Part shown: positions 1 to 11,638 of the stretch, one piece after another
Numbering within the stretch: position 1 is the stretch's first letter
Layout of the letters: every line of letters starts with the position of its first letter
Assembly: GCA_015501075.1 (NCBI GenBank)
Contig: JADNYJ010000252.1
Location: 1 to 49,990, forward strand
From: Gymnopilus junonius
Taxonomy: Eukaryota > Basidiomycota > Agaricomycetes > Agaricales > Galerinaceae
DNA: 49,990 nucleotides
Direction: 5' to 3'
Notes under the pieces: generated by a model
The model's database searches: none
Seen by the model: the letters and a program-made list of their open reading frames with translations, nothing else
What the model was told of the DNA's origin: nothing
Program-made: the position numbers and the translations under genes

Positions 1-3000
1 TCGTGGTAGGATGCAATATCTGTGAGTAACGGAGGCGAAGACGATATGTGAAACGTGGACGATGGACGTCGTAGTGGATGCGGGCGTGAAGTTGAGTATT
101 ACATGCTCAAGACGCGTTTTTAGTGACAGTGGTCGTTTAAGACAATACAGGTGTCGCTCGGAGTACAGGCCGTCCACAGAAGTGGGACAGCAGGCTACGT
201 CAATGGGTATGTTTCGTGGCCATGGTGGTCGCTTGTGGCCGCAGGTACGGGTCCTGGTTGTCTTCTACCTAACAGTAATAGTTCTCGACCAGAAGTCCGG
301 GTCAAATAAAAAGTAAGTAAGGTGTAGTAACTATTGGAGTCCGGAGTCCAATCTCAGTCTTAATCCATGAAGGACCGTGGCAGTAAACATCTGCAATGTG
401 GCGTCAATCGCATTACTACTAGTCTCGAGTAGAATCAAGAATGAGTTGCATTACTTACTAAAGCGGAATAAGTAGTAGAAAGGACTATGAAGCATTGAGA
501 GGGACCGTGAGGACAGAGGATATACGTCACGACGACAGGAAAAAAATGTTTGGCGTTACGCGACTGTGACAAAATAATCCCCACGTCTTCATCCTCACCG
601 TCCAACATGATAGCGCCCCAGCGCGGGCAGGGCTCATTGCACAGCATGCTCTGGCTCTTTCCTTTACTTCTATTGCACCCCAACACGACTTCCGAACCAT
701 CTCGGCTATGACTTCTGGCCAGTGGAATATGTGCGAGGCCAGCTACATTACACCGTTTCTTTTCTCGCTCTCGGACCATTGCTGCACTTGCCGTCCCTAG
801 TACGTGTCAATTCTTTTTTTATGATTTTGCAGGCGGACTCTGCGCAACAGATCTCAAGCTATGCACATGGAGCCTCATCTCCGTTAAGGACACACGTGGA
901 GGTTTTATTGGTCGTTGTGAACGAGCTCAGCATCCTCGTCACGGCCCCACATCATCGGGCATAGCGAGATTCGACCACGCTTGCACCAACAAGCTACACC
1001 ACGAGCATCAAGCTTTGGTTCTTCCTCTGTTCATCTCTATCCATGGGGGTTTGAAGTCGTACGATCATGTATTTCCTTCGCTTCTTCTTTTCTTTTTTTT
1101 TCTCCATCCCTGTTATACCAGTTGTGCTCTTGACTCCCATCCCCGACCAAGAACGGAGCTCGTTCTATAAATTTCTTCGGGACTGCCGCCTCCAGATCGT
1201 ATTCTGGTGTAGCGTTCGACGTCGCCTCACGCGGTGTTATTATATTTTATTTATGATCATTCTTTTTTTGGATCTTTCATCCTTCCATTTCACGTTCACT
1301 GCCCAACGTTTCTTTCACTCTTTTATACATTAATCGTTCTTTCTGCTATATGCCCTGAGCTGACTTGCATTCCCTGTCTGTTATTCTTCTCGGGGGGCTT
1401 CATGTCGCACCTTTGCTTGGCAGGTGCTGTTACAATTTGCGTCACTCCCGTGGATGATTGGGAACGATCGTAAGCCAGCCTTTTTTTTTTTTCAGAAAAT
1501 TCGATTTCATTGCATTGCTGGATAGAGTCTGTTTCTTCGGGCAGTTCCTCTTTATCCTTCTTTACCCTCCATTCTTGACCATCGATTCTTAACCTTTCAC
1601 TGTCCGTGAGGATTATCAAGTTAGCAGTCTTCTCGGCTGGCTTTGCTAGGACATATTCTCTGTAGAAAATCTATTCCTTCAAACATTGTCTCCGTAGACC
1701 AACCGTGTCCATCCTTTTTCTCCTCGTGGAACTCGCTTCTTTGAGCTTCCTTTATTCGTTTTTTTATCTTATGTTTTCTCCTCTTATTTGTTCCGTGAGC
1801 TTTGATTTCCTCTACTCGGTGGTGTGTCGAACTTGATTGCGGTCTTTTACTCTTTACCTTCTGATCAGCCTGGGTTATTCACCGATTTCAGTGGTCCCCT
1901 TCGTCTTAAAGTGATATAAGGATCTTGATTTTCCTATCCAAAGTTACGTCAATTCTTTGTTGGTTCTGTTTCTTTTTATGTTTTATTTTCTGGTTTGCAA
2001 TCTATTCGTCTTTATTGTGGGTCGAACAGTTGAACGGTATGAAGACTGTCTCTTTCCGCAGCACTATGACTGGACACAGGTATGAAAAGCGAAAGGTATA
2101 TTCTACTAAGACTGAGGGACTCTTAAGAAGTCGAAGCTGCTTCTGTGAACAACCCATTTCCTCAGACCAAGATGATGACCTTACCGGAACGGTGGTCTAG
2201 GTGGCTATGGTGCCAGCAGGTAAGGTGTTGCAAGCTCAGAAGGTCGCTACTGATCCTCTCACTCTCCGCCCATCTGAAGTTTATCCATCTCCTCTCTTTC
2301 CTTGTGACTTTGGACGGTGATCCTTCCTGTCAAAATCTGTCCTATAGTTAAGCTCAACGTTCGTGCCTGATACATGCCCCATGCTTGATCGTTGATTATA
2401 ATTGACGGTGCACAGATGACAATTATCGCCTTAACTCCCCCCATAGATGCCCTTCAGCTGTCTTTCACGTTACCGACTTCAGAAGTGCCAGTCCGATATG
2501 GACTTTCAATGATCGACTACTGGTCCGAGTTACTTTATTGGTGCTAAGGACGGTGCATTACAGGGTGCGTCCTATTGTGTTTCCCTTCCATATCGGAGAG
2601 GATTCAGTTCGCGGTCCGTTATTCCGACGTTAAGCCCATTCAAACATCCACATTCATCTGCGTTCATGTTCGAGTAGAGGGGTTTCTCCTCAAAGAATCA
2701 AATTGGCATTGGGTGAGCTGCGCGTTAATGTTGAATATACTGTAATAATTGCTGCGCACTGAATCATGCATCAGCCACAGGTGTTAATTTCGGCGAATGT
2801 TAGGCATCAAGTATCCCAGTATAAGCTGCCGAACGCTTCAGGAAAATGTTCGATAAAGGTACCAAAATAGCCGCGGATATTTTTAGCGCGAACATGGGAC
2901 CCCAACTAAAAAAAAGTTCGAGTTGGCTGCTCGCCTGTCTTTTCTGATCGAGATTTGACCCCCTTCCTTCAAGTTCCAAGCTGTCAAAGAGACGCCGCCT

Positions 3001-3688
3001 GGGGCAATCGTTCCGACATTCTTAGTCCCCGACTCCGCTGACTAGGTCCTCGCATTCCAGTCGAGAGAAAAAACTGTCTACCATTATAAGAACGGTTGAT
3101 TCAACATCCTGTACCCCTTATTCTTACTCTCCTCTTACTTCCCATGCCTCTTAAGCGAAAACAAGGTTAATTCGACTGCGCACAATGCGGTACCCTACAT
3201 GAGCGGGGAAATGGTACATTGTAGTTTATGTATGCACAGAGGCCAGGCGAGGGACAGCCACCACCTGCCCACCACTAGTGTAGCCTAATGGCCTGATGCT
3301 CCGAAGAAGTAATTGAAGCTTCTTAATCGGAGTTCCTCCCCAGCCCTTGGAGCGCAGTTCCTTGTATCAATTTGATTCATTGGGTTTTCTTGTAAAAATT
3401 ATGTCGATGCTTGGAACAGTTCAGCAAGGTCGGTTCCAGTTCTACTCAGCCAGTTTACATTCATTTATTATATGCCCTCTGTCAAAGAACGCGTCGATGA
3501 AGGTTGCAATGGGGCTATGATTTTCATCAGTCGGTTTTGAACTGGAACCGTATGGATATGGGCTAATTTTAGCACACTTGCTGCGTATCGAGTGTACCGC
3601 CTACGTCGCATCCAAAATTTTGTTCTGCCGCTCAGAGTCCGGCTCGTGATGCCACTCTTGTTTACTGCGCTCCCCCTTTTAAACTCGG
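1..3688. other. Intergenic region, no confident gene
   Basis: No reading frame here joins into a convincing multi-exon gene on either strand. From about 1,060 to 2,000 the plus strand is strongly T/C-rich with long T runs, similar in texture to a fungal promoter, a long leader or a long intron. A weak candidate lies at 3144-3224: a short frame beginning MPLKRKQ, one TAA stop, then a Cys-x2-Cys pattern in the same frame. It may be a relic of a zinc-finger protein. Confidence 0.5.
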
Positions 3689-3696
3689 TATATAAG
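3689..3696 (+). promoter_or_regulatory. TATA box of the first seven-helix gene
   Basis: TATATAAG lies 93 bases before the ATG at 3782, a suitable distance for a fungal core promoter with a short leader. It is assigned by sequence and position only. Confidence 0.5.
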
Positions 3697-3781
3697 TCGA
3701 GTGTCATATTCTAGTTCGAATCATCACGACTGCCCATCACCTTCATTCTCAGATACCTCTTAGCTCTGGTCAAAAATTGTC

Positions 3782-4785
3782 ATGTCGAACGGGATAAACT
3801 ACGCCAAGCTCTTTGGATTCGAGTCGGTGGCAGCCGCTGTCGTGTTCACCATCCTTTATATTCCATTCTTTGGGTGGTTTGTACGCCAATCGATCGCACG
3901 TCCAAATTATGTGTATTTTGTTTTGACGCTCTTCTGCACAAGTGAGTAATCGGCGATTGATCCCTTTGTTCTTTTCTGACTCTTTGAATAAGTTCGTGTT
4001 GTTTCGTTTGCAATACGGGCTGCTCTTGCTGCATCGACGTCGACAGGCGAAAATCTAAGCCTCTTCTTGGCCGATCAGGTTTTGTCTGGAGTTGGATACT
4101 TTGGCTTGCTTTATTCCGCTTACACTCTCGTATTGGACCTGTAAGCAACTTCCTTCTCCGTTCATTATTAGATTTCTTATCATGTTAATTCCTTGTATTA
4201 TAAAGCGAGCAAATATCTGATCGCGCGCCATCAAATAATTATATCCTGGCACTCACTCGAAACCGTCGCGTATTCCGGCTCATCCTTCTAACTGCAGTTG
4301 TCCTCGGTATTGTATCTGCTACGCAGAACGATCCACAGAGCTCCCTTGCTACTACTCTCCACAAAGTTAGCATCATCATCTTCCTGATCTTGACCGCCCT
4401 TCAACTCTTCCAAACTGTGCTCCTGGCGAGGATGGACTTGGCAGGTGAGTTTCAGTTCCGACAAGTGATCAACCATTGAACTAACCATGCTTTGTTCTCA
4501 GACGGTATTCCGCATAGACAAGGGAGCAACACTTTCGGAAGGGCATATGGCATCTACATCCTGCTCTTTATTGCCATCCTCCTGATGGTTCGCGAAGTAT
4601 TTAGCACTGCAACTCTCGGCTCACCCGCCAAATTCTACAATGAACACTTCTGGTATCCCTTGGTCGCAGTCCCAGAAATTCTGGCAGTGCTTTGCTACAG
4701 CACTCCTGATCTCGTTCCTCGACGCGATGAACTCCCTACCTCGAGCAATTATCAACTCAACAACCGTGATTCCCCCGTGCGATAG
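3782..4785 (+). CDS. Seven-helix membrane protein (copy A)
   Basis: Four exons, 3782-3941, 3993-4140, 4206-4444 and 4502-4785, give an intact 276-residue protein; every intron is GT-AG and 51-65 nt long. About seven hydrophobic segments are visible: near the N-terminus (VVFTILYIPFFGWFV), after residue 45, around GVGYFGLLYSAYTLVLD, around FRLILLTAVVLGIV, around IIIFLILTALQLF, around ILLFIAILLMVREVF, and the C-terminal FWYPLVAVPEILAVL. It is clearly paralogous to the minus-strand gene at 30075-31102 and shares its three intron positions. The family resembles the fungal membrane proteins annotated as DUF7702 (from memory, not searched). Function is unknown; a receptor or transporter role would be speculation. 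The plus-strand TATA box upstream supports this start. Confidence 0.9.
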
Positions 4786-4950
4786 AGCGAGGTTTGGAAA
4801 TTATTATATTCGCCGTACACATTATTACGAGTAGTAGGCATTATACCCTTAGATCAGACCTTCATTCATCATCGTCCGTAATTTAGCCTGCTGCCTGAAT
4901 TAATATACCTGATGTTGAACCAAGAGAGCAAAGTTATCTGCGTGCTATTA

Positions 4951-5564
4951 TTATAAGTGGGCTGCGGCGTAGTGGGAATGCTTCCTTTTAGTGTGCATCT
5001 CTAAGTGATACATATCACTATATTCATGCTTGCAAATGGTGCAGCGAATATGGCACGACTTCGAATGCGCTTCTCTGATATGCTGAGCGAGGGCATTCGG
5101 AGTGTATGTATATTTGCTATCGCATTTATCCCAACAGCACGGAGAGTTGGATTTGACGCCGTGACCAGCCAAATGACGTTCAATCTCAGTAACAGTATTA
5201 TGAATCTCTTCTATGCACTTTGACTTCCAGGCGCATTCCAATGTACTGAAGACATTGTCGTGTTGCGATGTCATAAAATTAGAAAAGCCATCGTTTTGTT
5301 CTTTGATAGGCAAGGGTTCCTGAGATGGTGCCCTGGATCTTTTGAAGTTTCCATCCACATTGCCACCATCGTCATACCAGGGTTCTGCGTACCCGATGAA
5401 TAGGGGTTCCGTTGGAGAAGTAGAAATGCTCTCGTCTGGGATATAATGTACGTAGGGTATAGGGCAGATGATATATGTATCGCTTATACAAGTTGGGATT
5501 AGTGAATGGAAAATGCAAGAGTGAGAATGTAGTGATAGTGGAAAACATACTCATCTGAATCCAT
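4951..5564 (-). CDS. Small C2H2 zinc-finger protein
   Basis: Two exons, 5564-5551 and 5482-4951, separated by a 68-nt intron, encode 181 residues beginning MDSDDDTYIICPIPYV. The first half is acidic and probably disordered. The second half carries three Cys/His clusters: Cys88/Cys94 with His108/His112, Cys121/Cys125 with His139/His144, and Cys152/Cys155 with His168/His173. The last two fit C2H2 fingers with a 4-residue His spacing; the first is looser. This suggests a nuclear DNA-binding regulator, but the targets cannot be read from sequence. It is convergent with the seven-helix gene; only 165 bases separate their stop codons. Confidence 0.85.
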
Positions 5565-5659
5565 TTTGACACAAAGCAAAAGAAAGAAAAGACGGAGTGG
5601 CTATTTGGTTAATCGATGAAGTGAAAACAGTGATTGATACACATCTGGAGCACCTGCCA

Positions 5660-5666
5660 TTATATA
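5660..5666 (-). promoter_or_regulatory. TATA box of the zinc-finger gene
   Basis: TATATAA on the minus strand lies about 100 bases before the ATG at 5564. It is assigned by motif and spacing only. Confidence 0.45.
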
Positions 5667-7193
5667 GCAAAAGGTCACAGTATGGCCTGGCACAGGCCTA
5701 AGGCCTTTAGGGATAGTCAGAGTTTTAAAGGTCCAGCCTTAATGATCATTGTTGAACAATTGTTCATCTTTATTGTCCTTTTTGCATCGAATTCCATAGC
5801 ACTGGTATTTGCAATTGTCACAATACGATGTTTAAATGACCCCTGTTTATCCTGGGAGCCCCCGGATACGCATCTACCTTCACACATGGATCCATAGTCT
5901 ACCCTAAAATGGCCCTTGCAAATCCGTGTTGAATACTGTCGACCTATGGACACCGTCTATTGTGTTTGACAATGGCGGTTAAAATTTTGCACACCTGGGC
6001 CATATATTTTCTCGATGCCATTGCCATATTTGTTGTGAATAACTCTTCACCACTCCTAATGGCCCCCTTCAACAGTGTACCTCAGTCATTTTTACTTGAA
6101 TATAATCTTTCTTTAATTCCTCATTTTTCATTCACTTTGAACGAATTTTTTCCTCAAAGTCTGCCCCAGACCGTCCATTCACTACCGCCACTCAGCACCC
6201 TGAACTTGCGTTATGGATTGATAAAGGAAGAATGTACAAAATATCCTAGATATATCATACAAGACTTCAGGATTTTTTTTTTGCTTATTTTTAAAGATTA
6301 ACAACAATTTTTTTGAACTTGGATACAAAGTCCACCTAAAAATGGTGAAATTTTGAGTCGGGTATGAAATCCACTCCAAAATGGGTTCTCTTTTATTTCA
6401 AATTTCGCTTTTCACCTCTTTTCTTCTCCTCAAACTTGACCCTTTCTCTACAGTAGCTGCAGTATAAATACTAGTACAGTGTATTGTAGCTACTCAGTGA
6501 ATTTAGTACCCATCCACTCACCAAAAAATTAAGGAAATCGGCCAATTAACGGGCCAACTGCCTCAAATCTCTCTTATCTCGTCTTATCGGGCGGGATTAG
6601 ATCACTACTCTTACTTACAAATCTCATCCGTACCTAAACTACGCTTCTGGTCCCTCATCCGACCGAGTCTGATTCCGAGTCCCATTCCGGACTTCTGAAA
6701 CTTACTCGCATTTACACCTATACAAGCTAAAAAAAGCTAATGGACAACTTACTTATATGTTCAACTCCAAGATTTCAAACACCGGCTTTCTGCTTCTTCC
6801 TGAAGCAATAATCTTGAGAAGGAAAATCATGTCCGAAACAGTACACCAGTAATTATAAATCTAAGTAATCTAATTTATCAACATTTGAGAACCTACTTGA
6901 TGGACTCATATCTGGCCATTGTAGCCAGTGTAAACTTCGTGCTGCTTCACTTAGGACGTATTTCCCAATCCAGAACAATACTAGATAAATTCTGGGTTCA
7001 GACCCTCTGACTTTTAATTTACAGATACCGTAGTTCTTGGTAAATGCTCTTTTTACTTCATGGGCCATGACCCACGAGAACAATGGGGAATGGGTTTTTT
7101 ATTATTTGTACATTTGATGACACTTTTCAGCAATTTTTGACGTTTGACCAGGCTGGCCCATAACAGAGTTTGGCCCAATTAAATCGCTCATGG
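5667..7193. other. AT-rich intergenic region with decayed sequence
   Basis: No confident gene. It contains a promoter-like dispersed repeat at about 6390-6512 (listed separately). Downstream of that, to about 7083, short open stretches occur on both strands without usable splice structure. This may be the remains of a gene that once followed the repeat, as at 44.5 kb. Confidence 0.4.
6390..6512 (+). repeat. Dispersed promoter-like repeat, copy 1
   Basis: It aligns by eye with 44095-44218 in the same orientation. Shared blocks include TTATTTCAAATTTC, CTTCTCCTYAAA, a TATA-like TATAAATACTAG (TATAAGTACTAG in the other copy), GTGTAYTGTAG, and then CCATCC-type sequence. The copies differ at roughly a third of positions. 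The element looks like a duplicated core promoter or the end of an old retroelement. Confidence 0.5.
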
Positions 7194-7200
7194 TATAAAA
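7194..7200 (+). promoter_or_regulatory. TATA box of the orphan gene at 7.3 kb
   Basis: TATAAAA lies 83 bases before the ATG at 7277. This is the main support for the start of the following gene. Confidence 0.5.
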
Positions 7201-7276
7201 TGCCCTTTGCACCTTCATTTACTTTCAGTGTAGTCCCCAAGTTCGGTTATCATTCCTGCCATTCTTCCGTTTTTCG

Positions 7277-7891
7277 ATGTCGCCCTATGTCTGCAACTTC
7301 GATTCCACCGCCATGGAACAGTCTTTCACATACGACTCTACACAATTTACTGTCACAATCCCATCGACGACTTGCTGTTTAATCAAGCAAGAGGTTGCCG
7401 GCCAGAAAATCATTATAGGGCGCATGGAATACCCCCGTCTCCTCAATATTCCAGACTTTAACACAACTCTGGATCTGTTCAAGGCCACCATCAGAATGCC
7501 CGGAAATCCTGCATTGGAACTAGATCCCCTTGCAAGGCATTACCCACAGGATTCCACCCACGAGGACGTGTTTCTCCTGAACAGACATGCTTGCAGTAGA
7601 AGGTTAGGATTTACGTTCAATCAAAGGTTGGCATATGCGACGAGATACGAGGTACCTCATGCGTTCATCTGGATTTTTTCCGCAAGCTGATGTCTCTCAT
7701 CACTTTCAGATAGTTCGCCAGTCGTCGATCCGGTCTATGATATGCGGTCTATCGGATTCTTGGATTTCCGTCATGATGAGTCCGGGTTTAATCTGTGCTT
7801 TGAGGACGAAAAGGCTGTAACTCGCCGTGATGTCATTGCTTTATATCTCGCCGCTGTCGCCCTTTTTGTGTCGTGCAAATGCATGATTTAA
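7277..7891 (+). CDS. Orphan protein, exon structure uncertain
   Basis: A long open first exon starts at 7277 (an alternative ATG is at 7313) and reads about 120 residues, including TFTIP-like beta-rich sequence and MEYPRLLNIPDFNTTLDLFK. A second protein-like stretch ends at 7891 and contains IGFLDFRHDESGFNLCFEDE followed by a hydrophobic C-terminus ALYLAAVALFVSCKCMI. A good 58-nt intron (GTACCT to TTTCAG, about 7639-7696) joins them, but in the wrong phase for the second stretch. Reading through requires either a frameshift near 7600 or an extra candidate intron of about 32 nt (GTGTTTCTCC to CAGTAG). I do not recognise the family. The gene may be functional with a tiny intron, or recently broken. 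Confidence 0.5.
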
Positions 7892-9432
7892 ATTGTTCGT
7901 CTTCATGGTTCTGTTTACTAATACCCTTAAGACCCGTCGTCTTCCTTTTTCGACCTTAAAATTTTGTCTCTTATCTCATGATAAATTAAATTCAAGTCTA
8001 GTCTTGTGGGACAATTGACGCCGACCTCTGAGATCGCCATCATAATATGCCAGTGTACAGGAGTATATTAAGTTTCAACCTCACTGCTTATACTTAGCTT
8101 CATCAATTCTGAAAAAATGCAAAACATTTCTATATTTCATAAACGCTAGACATACAGCAAGATTTGGAAATTGCTAGTTACCAAAATGATCGAGTTTAAC
8201 AACTCGACGTAGAAAATAGACGCAATGGGCTGGTTAGTTAGCGCGTTGAGCAATAGTAGAGCATTCGTATTTTCGACGTCGTGTGGACAAAGCTCAGTGA
8301 GGAATCGACTATAGAATAGCAATATTAGGCGGCCTCAACGCTCCACAGAATAGTAAAATCTTTAGACGATGGGCTGTCCAGTTCGTGAAGAAAACATCAC
8401 ATAAGTCCAATGGGAAAGAAACAGAAAAGAGAAGAAACAGAAAACAAGACAAATGAATGGAGAACTTCGAGCAACCGAGAAATGAAAGCACGGACAAGAG
8501 CGGAGATCAAGCGTTCTCGGCACAAAATGGGTCAAGATTGGGGAATAGTCATCCTGAGTTCGATACTTGCAGAAATTATGGAAAAATCTGAGACCAGGAC
8601 AGTCCGATAAACTTGCAAGCTGTGAGGATTACTCTTGCGGGGTCAGCTGTCGTAGTGACGGCTAGAAGAAAGGAGAGTGGTGCCCAGTGTCCGCGGGAAT
8701 AGATCCAGAGCCGCAGAAGGGAGATGAGCCATGCATGGACGCGAACGAGAATAGGAGAATAATATGGTTGTCACCCGGGCAGCGCTGGCAGAAAGTAGAA
8801 AAGCTCAAGATCCAACAGACTATAGCAAAGGAATCCCAATTGACGGTCTCGCAGAGTCCTGGTTCCGTTGAGCTTTGAGCACCAGTAGCTAATGCGGCTA
8901 TTGTCATTACCTAGTTTGAGGGACATAGTGTCGGATTGGTAGTTAGCTATACCTTGTTTGATCTGTAAAAAGAATAATGCGACCTAGGGCAGCTTATAAT
9001 CAGATAGGTTCCATTATAAAAAGTGAACTTACGTGGCAAATTGAGGATGTACTTCACAAGAGAAACAGCCATAGCAAACGTTGCTTTATCTTGCTTCATC
9101 CCAACTGTATAATACGATCGATTACATCTTGATGAAATAAGGAAGCTAATAGCGGGCGTCAATTGTGAATTAATTACGGGAGACGTTTGCTACTAGTCAG
9201 ATGGATCCTTTAAAGGTACACCAAGGGGTTTAGTTGATAAAGAATAATTGAAATCAAAAGGTTATACAGGATGAAAATTTGATCATGAGATATACATGAC
9301 AGCACGTGTAAAGAGTCCTGAATGAAAAATGAATGATTAACCCAGGAAGAGGACGCCAGAGGGAGGAATTACTTTACCAACCGCTCATCACATAGAGAAA
9401 GACGTCAGGAAATTGGTGCCTCTCTCTGCTCT
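7892..9432. other. Intergenic region, weak small-gene candidate
   Basis: No firm gene. A minus-strand frame at 8907-8662 encodes 81 residues with several cysteines and a stop. Possible upstream exons lie around 9100-9000 (GTAAGT donor), but no combination of splice sites gave one open reading frame, so it is not called. Confidence 0.35.
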
Positions 9433-10809
9433 TTAGTGCCCAAATCCTTCCAACAAAAAGCGCTCATCCTTGAGCGATTCCACGCGTACTAACACTGAAA
9501 CCCCTCTCTTGCTTAGTCCAGGGAATAATCTTTGAAAGACGACCTGGACATGCTCATCCTTACCAATGACCACATTAGGCGTCAGTTCGATCTTAACTTT
9601 CTTCAAGCTCCTGTAGGCTGACTTTGACAGGAGTTTGTCCACGGCGTGCCATTCCGTAGGTGACAAATTAGTGCTTGGCGATCTCCCTCCCTCTGAGGAG
9701 CGTCAATGTCCTTGGGGTTAGTATGACGTGGAAGGCGGAGGAAGTAGCATTCTAGCGTAATTTGTTCCACCAGGTTTGGTTTAAAGGTCAATTGACCGAG
9801 TAGACGAAGAACTTGACAGAAAGGGCTGTGCTGCGTCCGGCGGAAGCTAACAACGAACTTGAGGGATCGGAGATTGTGGAGGGGAGAAAGGTCAATTGGA
9901 CCGATGGAAGATGCTGGAGAATCACGGAAATAGTAATAGTCAGCCTTGAAATGGAAGTGCGAGGATCGAAAACGCACAAAAATGGACCGAGGGTAGCCAT
10001 TCAAAGGTAGTGAGACTAGAAGCAACCGGGGACTTGATAAGGTCATTGATAGTCTCACAGAACCCGGGCTCAAAGGTGGGGGTGATAGAGAGCTTTTGGA
10101 CCGAGGGATGACAAGAAAAAATAAGGGATTCGGATATTGTACTTATTGTCGAAGGTGGTGTTCCTCGTAGAAAGATCGACTCAAGATGTAAGTCATAAAT
10201 AGTATATTGAGGATCGGGAGGATAGGTGAACACTGTCTCGACACATGAAAGTCCGAGGTACTTCAGCCGGGCAAAGGACGAAAGGAGTTTGGGCGGGAAG
10301 AACGTGATGAATTCCAGAGATACGCCACGAAGACTAGGAAGGCTAAAGACGTGCTCGAGAGCCACGCGAGTCTCGGCTGGAATATCGTTCCAATCTGTCA
10401 TCTCCGAGTTGAACGTGAGCGAGAACCCCTCCAGGCGAGGAAGAAGGCCTAATGTCTGTGGAAGCGTCTTTGCATGAACAATCCAAGAAGATTCTCCTAT
10501 CCCTCGTCTACCTCTCGCTCGCCCGTAATCGTCTTCTGAATCGTCTCCAAGCCGAAAGTAGCGCACATAGGAGCCAATATGAGGATTTGACACCAGAAGA
10601 TTGTGAAAGCGGAGATAATATTGGCAGCGAGGTATTCGCTTATCGAGGTCGATTGCCCTAAAAAGGTGACCTTGCGAGCGATGAACGAACGTTGAACAAA
10701 CTAGTGCACAAGCATGCAGTGTCTGCGTGTCGTTCGAGTAGCCTACTTCGTCAAGGATCGCCTCCAAAAGTTCTGGAGGAAGAACGGGTGTCACGGCACT
10801 AGAGAGCAT
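9433..10809 (-). CDS. F-box-type protein with LRR-like C-terminal part
   Basis: Start chosen at 10809 (MLSSAVTPVLPPELLEAIL); an in-frame ATG at 10890 would add 27 residues. Exon 1 runs to 9978 and a 64-nt intron (GTGCGT to CCAG, 9977-9914) leads into exon 2 at 9913. The N-terminus matches the F-box pattern LPPELLEAILDEV, then ALVCSTFVHRSQGHLFRAIDL. The rest alternates Leu-rich strands, as in fungal F-box proteins that recruit substrates to SCF ubiquitin ligases. It is paralogous to the gene at 33746-35031 throughout. Exon 2 changes frame between LECYFLRLP and EWHAVDKLL. A 35-nt GT-AG segment at 9727-9693, with a perfect TACTAAC branch-like site, would restore the frame; otherwise this is a frameshift. 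The family role is inferred; substrates are unknown. Confidence 0.75.
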
Positions 10810-10890
10810 ATTCGCTGGCGGAGATGCACGACGCCGATGACGGTTGAATGTGAAGGGCGAGAAGGAGGAAGGGAGTAAGGTCCAAACCAT

Positions 10891-11566
10891 GATTTGACGT
10901 ATTGAATTCAGGAAGGCGGCCTTTTACAGCAGGGATGGCCGCTGCCAGGTGACCTGTTTCGCCGGATTCTGAGAATAGAACTTTTTGGGGAAATGATTTA
11001 GGACAAATTTCATGCACTTACAAGTAGCTTTGCATCATAAATACGCCCATTGTGTCTTGAAAACCGTTGAAGATTTCATCTGGAGGATAAAGAAGCCCAT
11101 AGAAAAATTAATTGGCATGCGTCAACCGACGCCGAACGATTTTATTAAAGAATTACTCACGCCAATCATTAACGTTGATTGTAAAAGATTCACACAGTCT
11201 CGACAGTTGAAACGGCGTATTCGATGAGATAGTTGGCATTGAGGAGTAAGTAGAGTAAGAACAAGCGAGCCACAGATAGTTGCAACCGGCCGTGGGAGCG
11301 CACTGGTACAGTCAGCCACCTTTTTGCCGAAGGACAAGCCATTTTCCACTCAACTTCGAGCCGAACTAGCTGTTAACTTTCGCAGGCATGACCCTACAGG
11401 GCTTTCAAAGCAAGCTAACTTCATTTCTAAATATCGAGCTCATTTACACTTATCTTGAAATGCTTTCCTTCGAGCCTGGTCTTCGTGCAAGTCGCGAGAG
11501 AGCTGCAGCTGCGTTTCTCATCCCGTGGAAGGCCATAGCGAAAATATCATCATGGCCGTTTCGTGG
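10891..11566. other. Intergenic spacer between F-box gene and tRNA-Glu
   Basis: About 680 bases separate the divergent F-box gene and tRNA gene. I see no supported coding region or RNA gene here. Confidence 0.5.
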
Positions 11567-11638
11567 TCGAGTATGGTGTAACGGCTAACATTACCGCCTT
11601 TCACGCGGTAGCTCGGGGTTCGATTCCCCGTACTCGAA
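11567..11638 (+). tRNA. tRNA-Glu (TTC) with altered acceptor stem
   Basis: The cloverleaf can be drawn completely. The acceptor stem TCGAGTA pairs with TACTCGA, the anticodon stem-loop ACCGC-CTTTCAC-GCGGT gives anticodon TTC, and the T arm is CGGGG-TTCGATT-CCCCG, with discriminator A at 11638. The internal body from GTGTAACGGC through the T arm equals the canonical copy at 33051-33122. Acceptor positions 3-5 differ on both strands (GAG instead of CGA), so pairing is kept. No intron. The first T run of five follows about 25 bases after the end, further than in the other copy. Confidence 0.92.

Noticed and set aside
435..779. 114-codon minus-strand open frame
   Set aside because: It has no recognisable domain, splice partner or start context; likely chance.
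8662..9162. Small cysteine-containing minus-strand gene
   Set aside because: Plausible GTAAGT donor and short exons, but no combination of splice sites gave one open reading frame.
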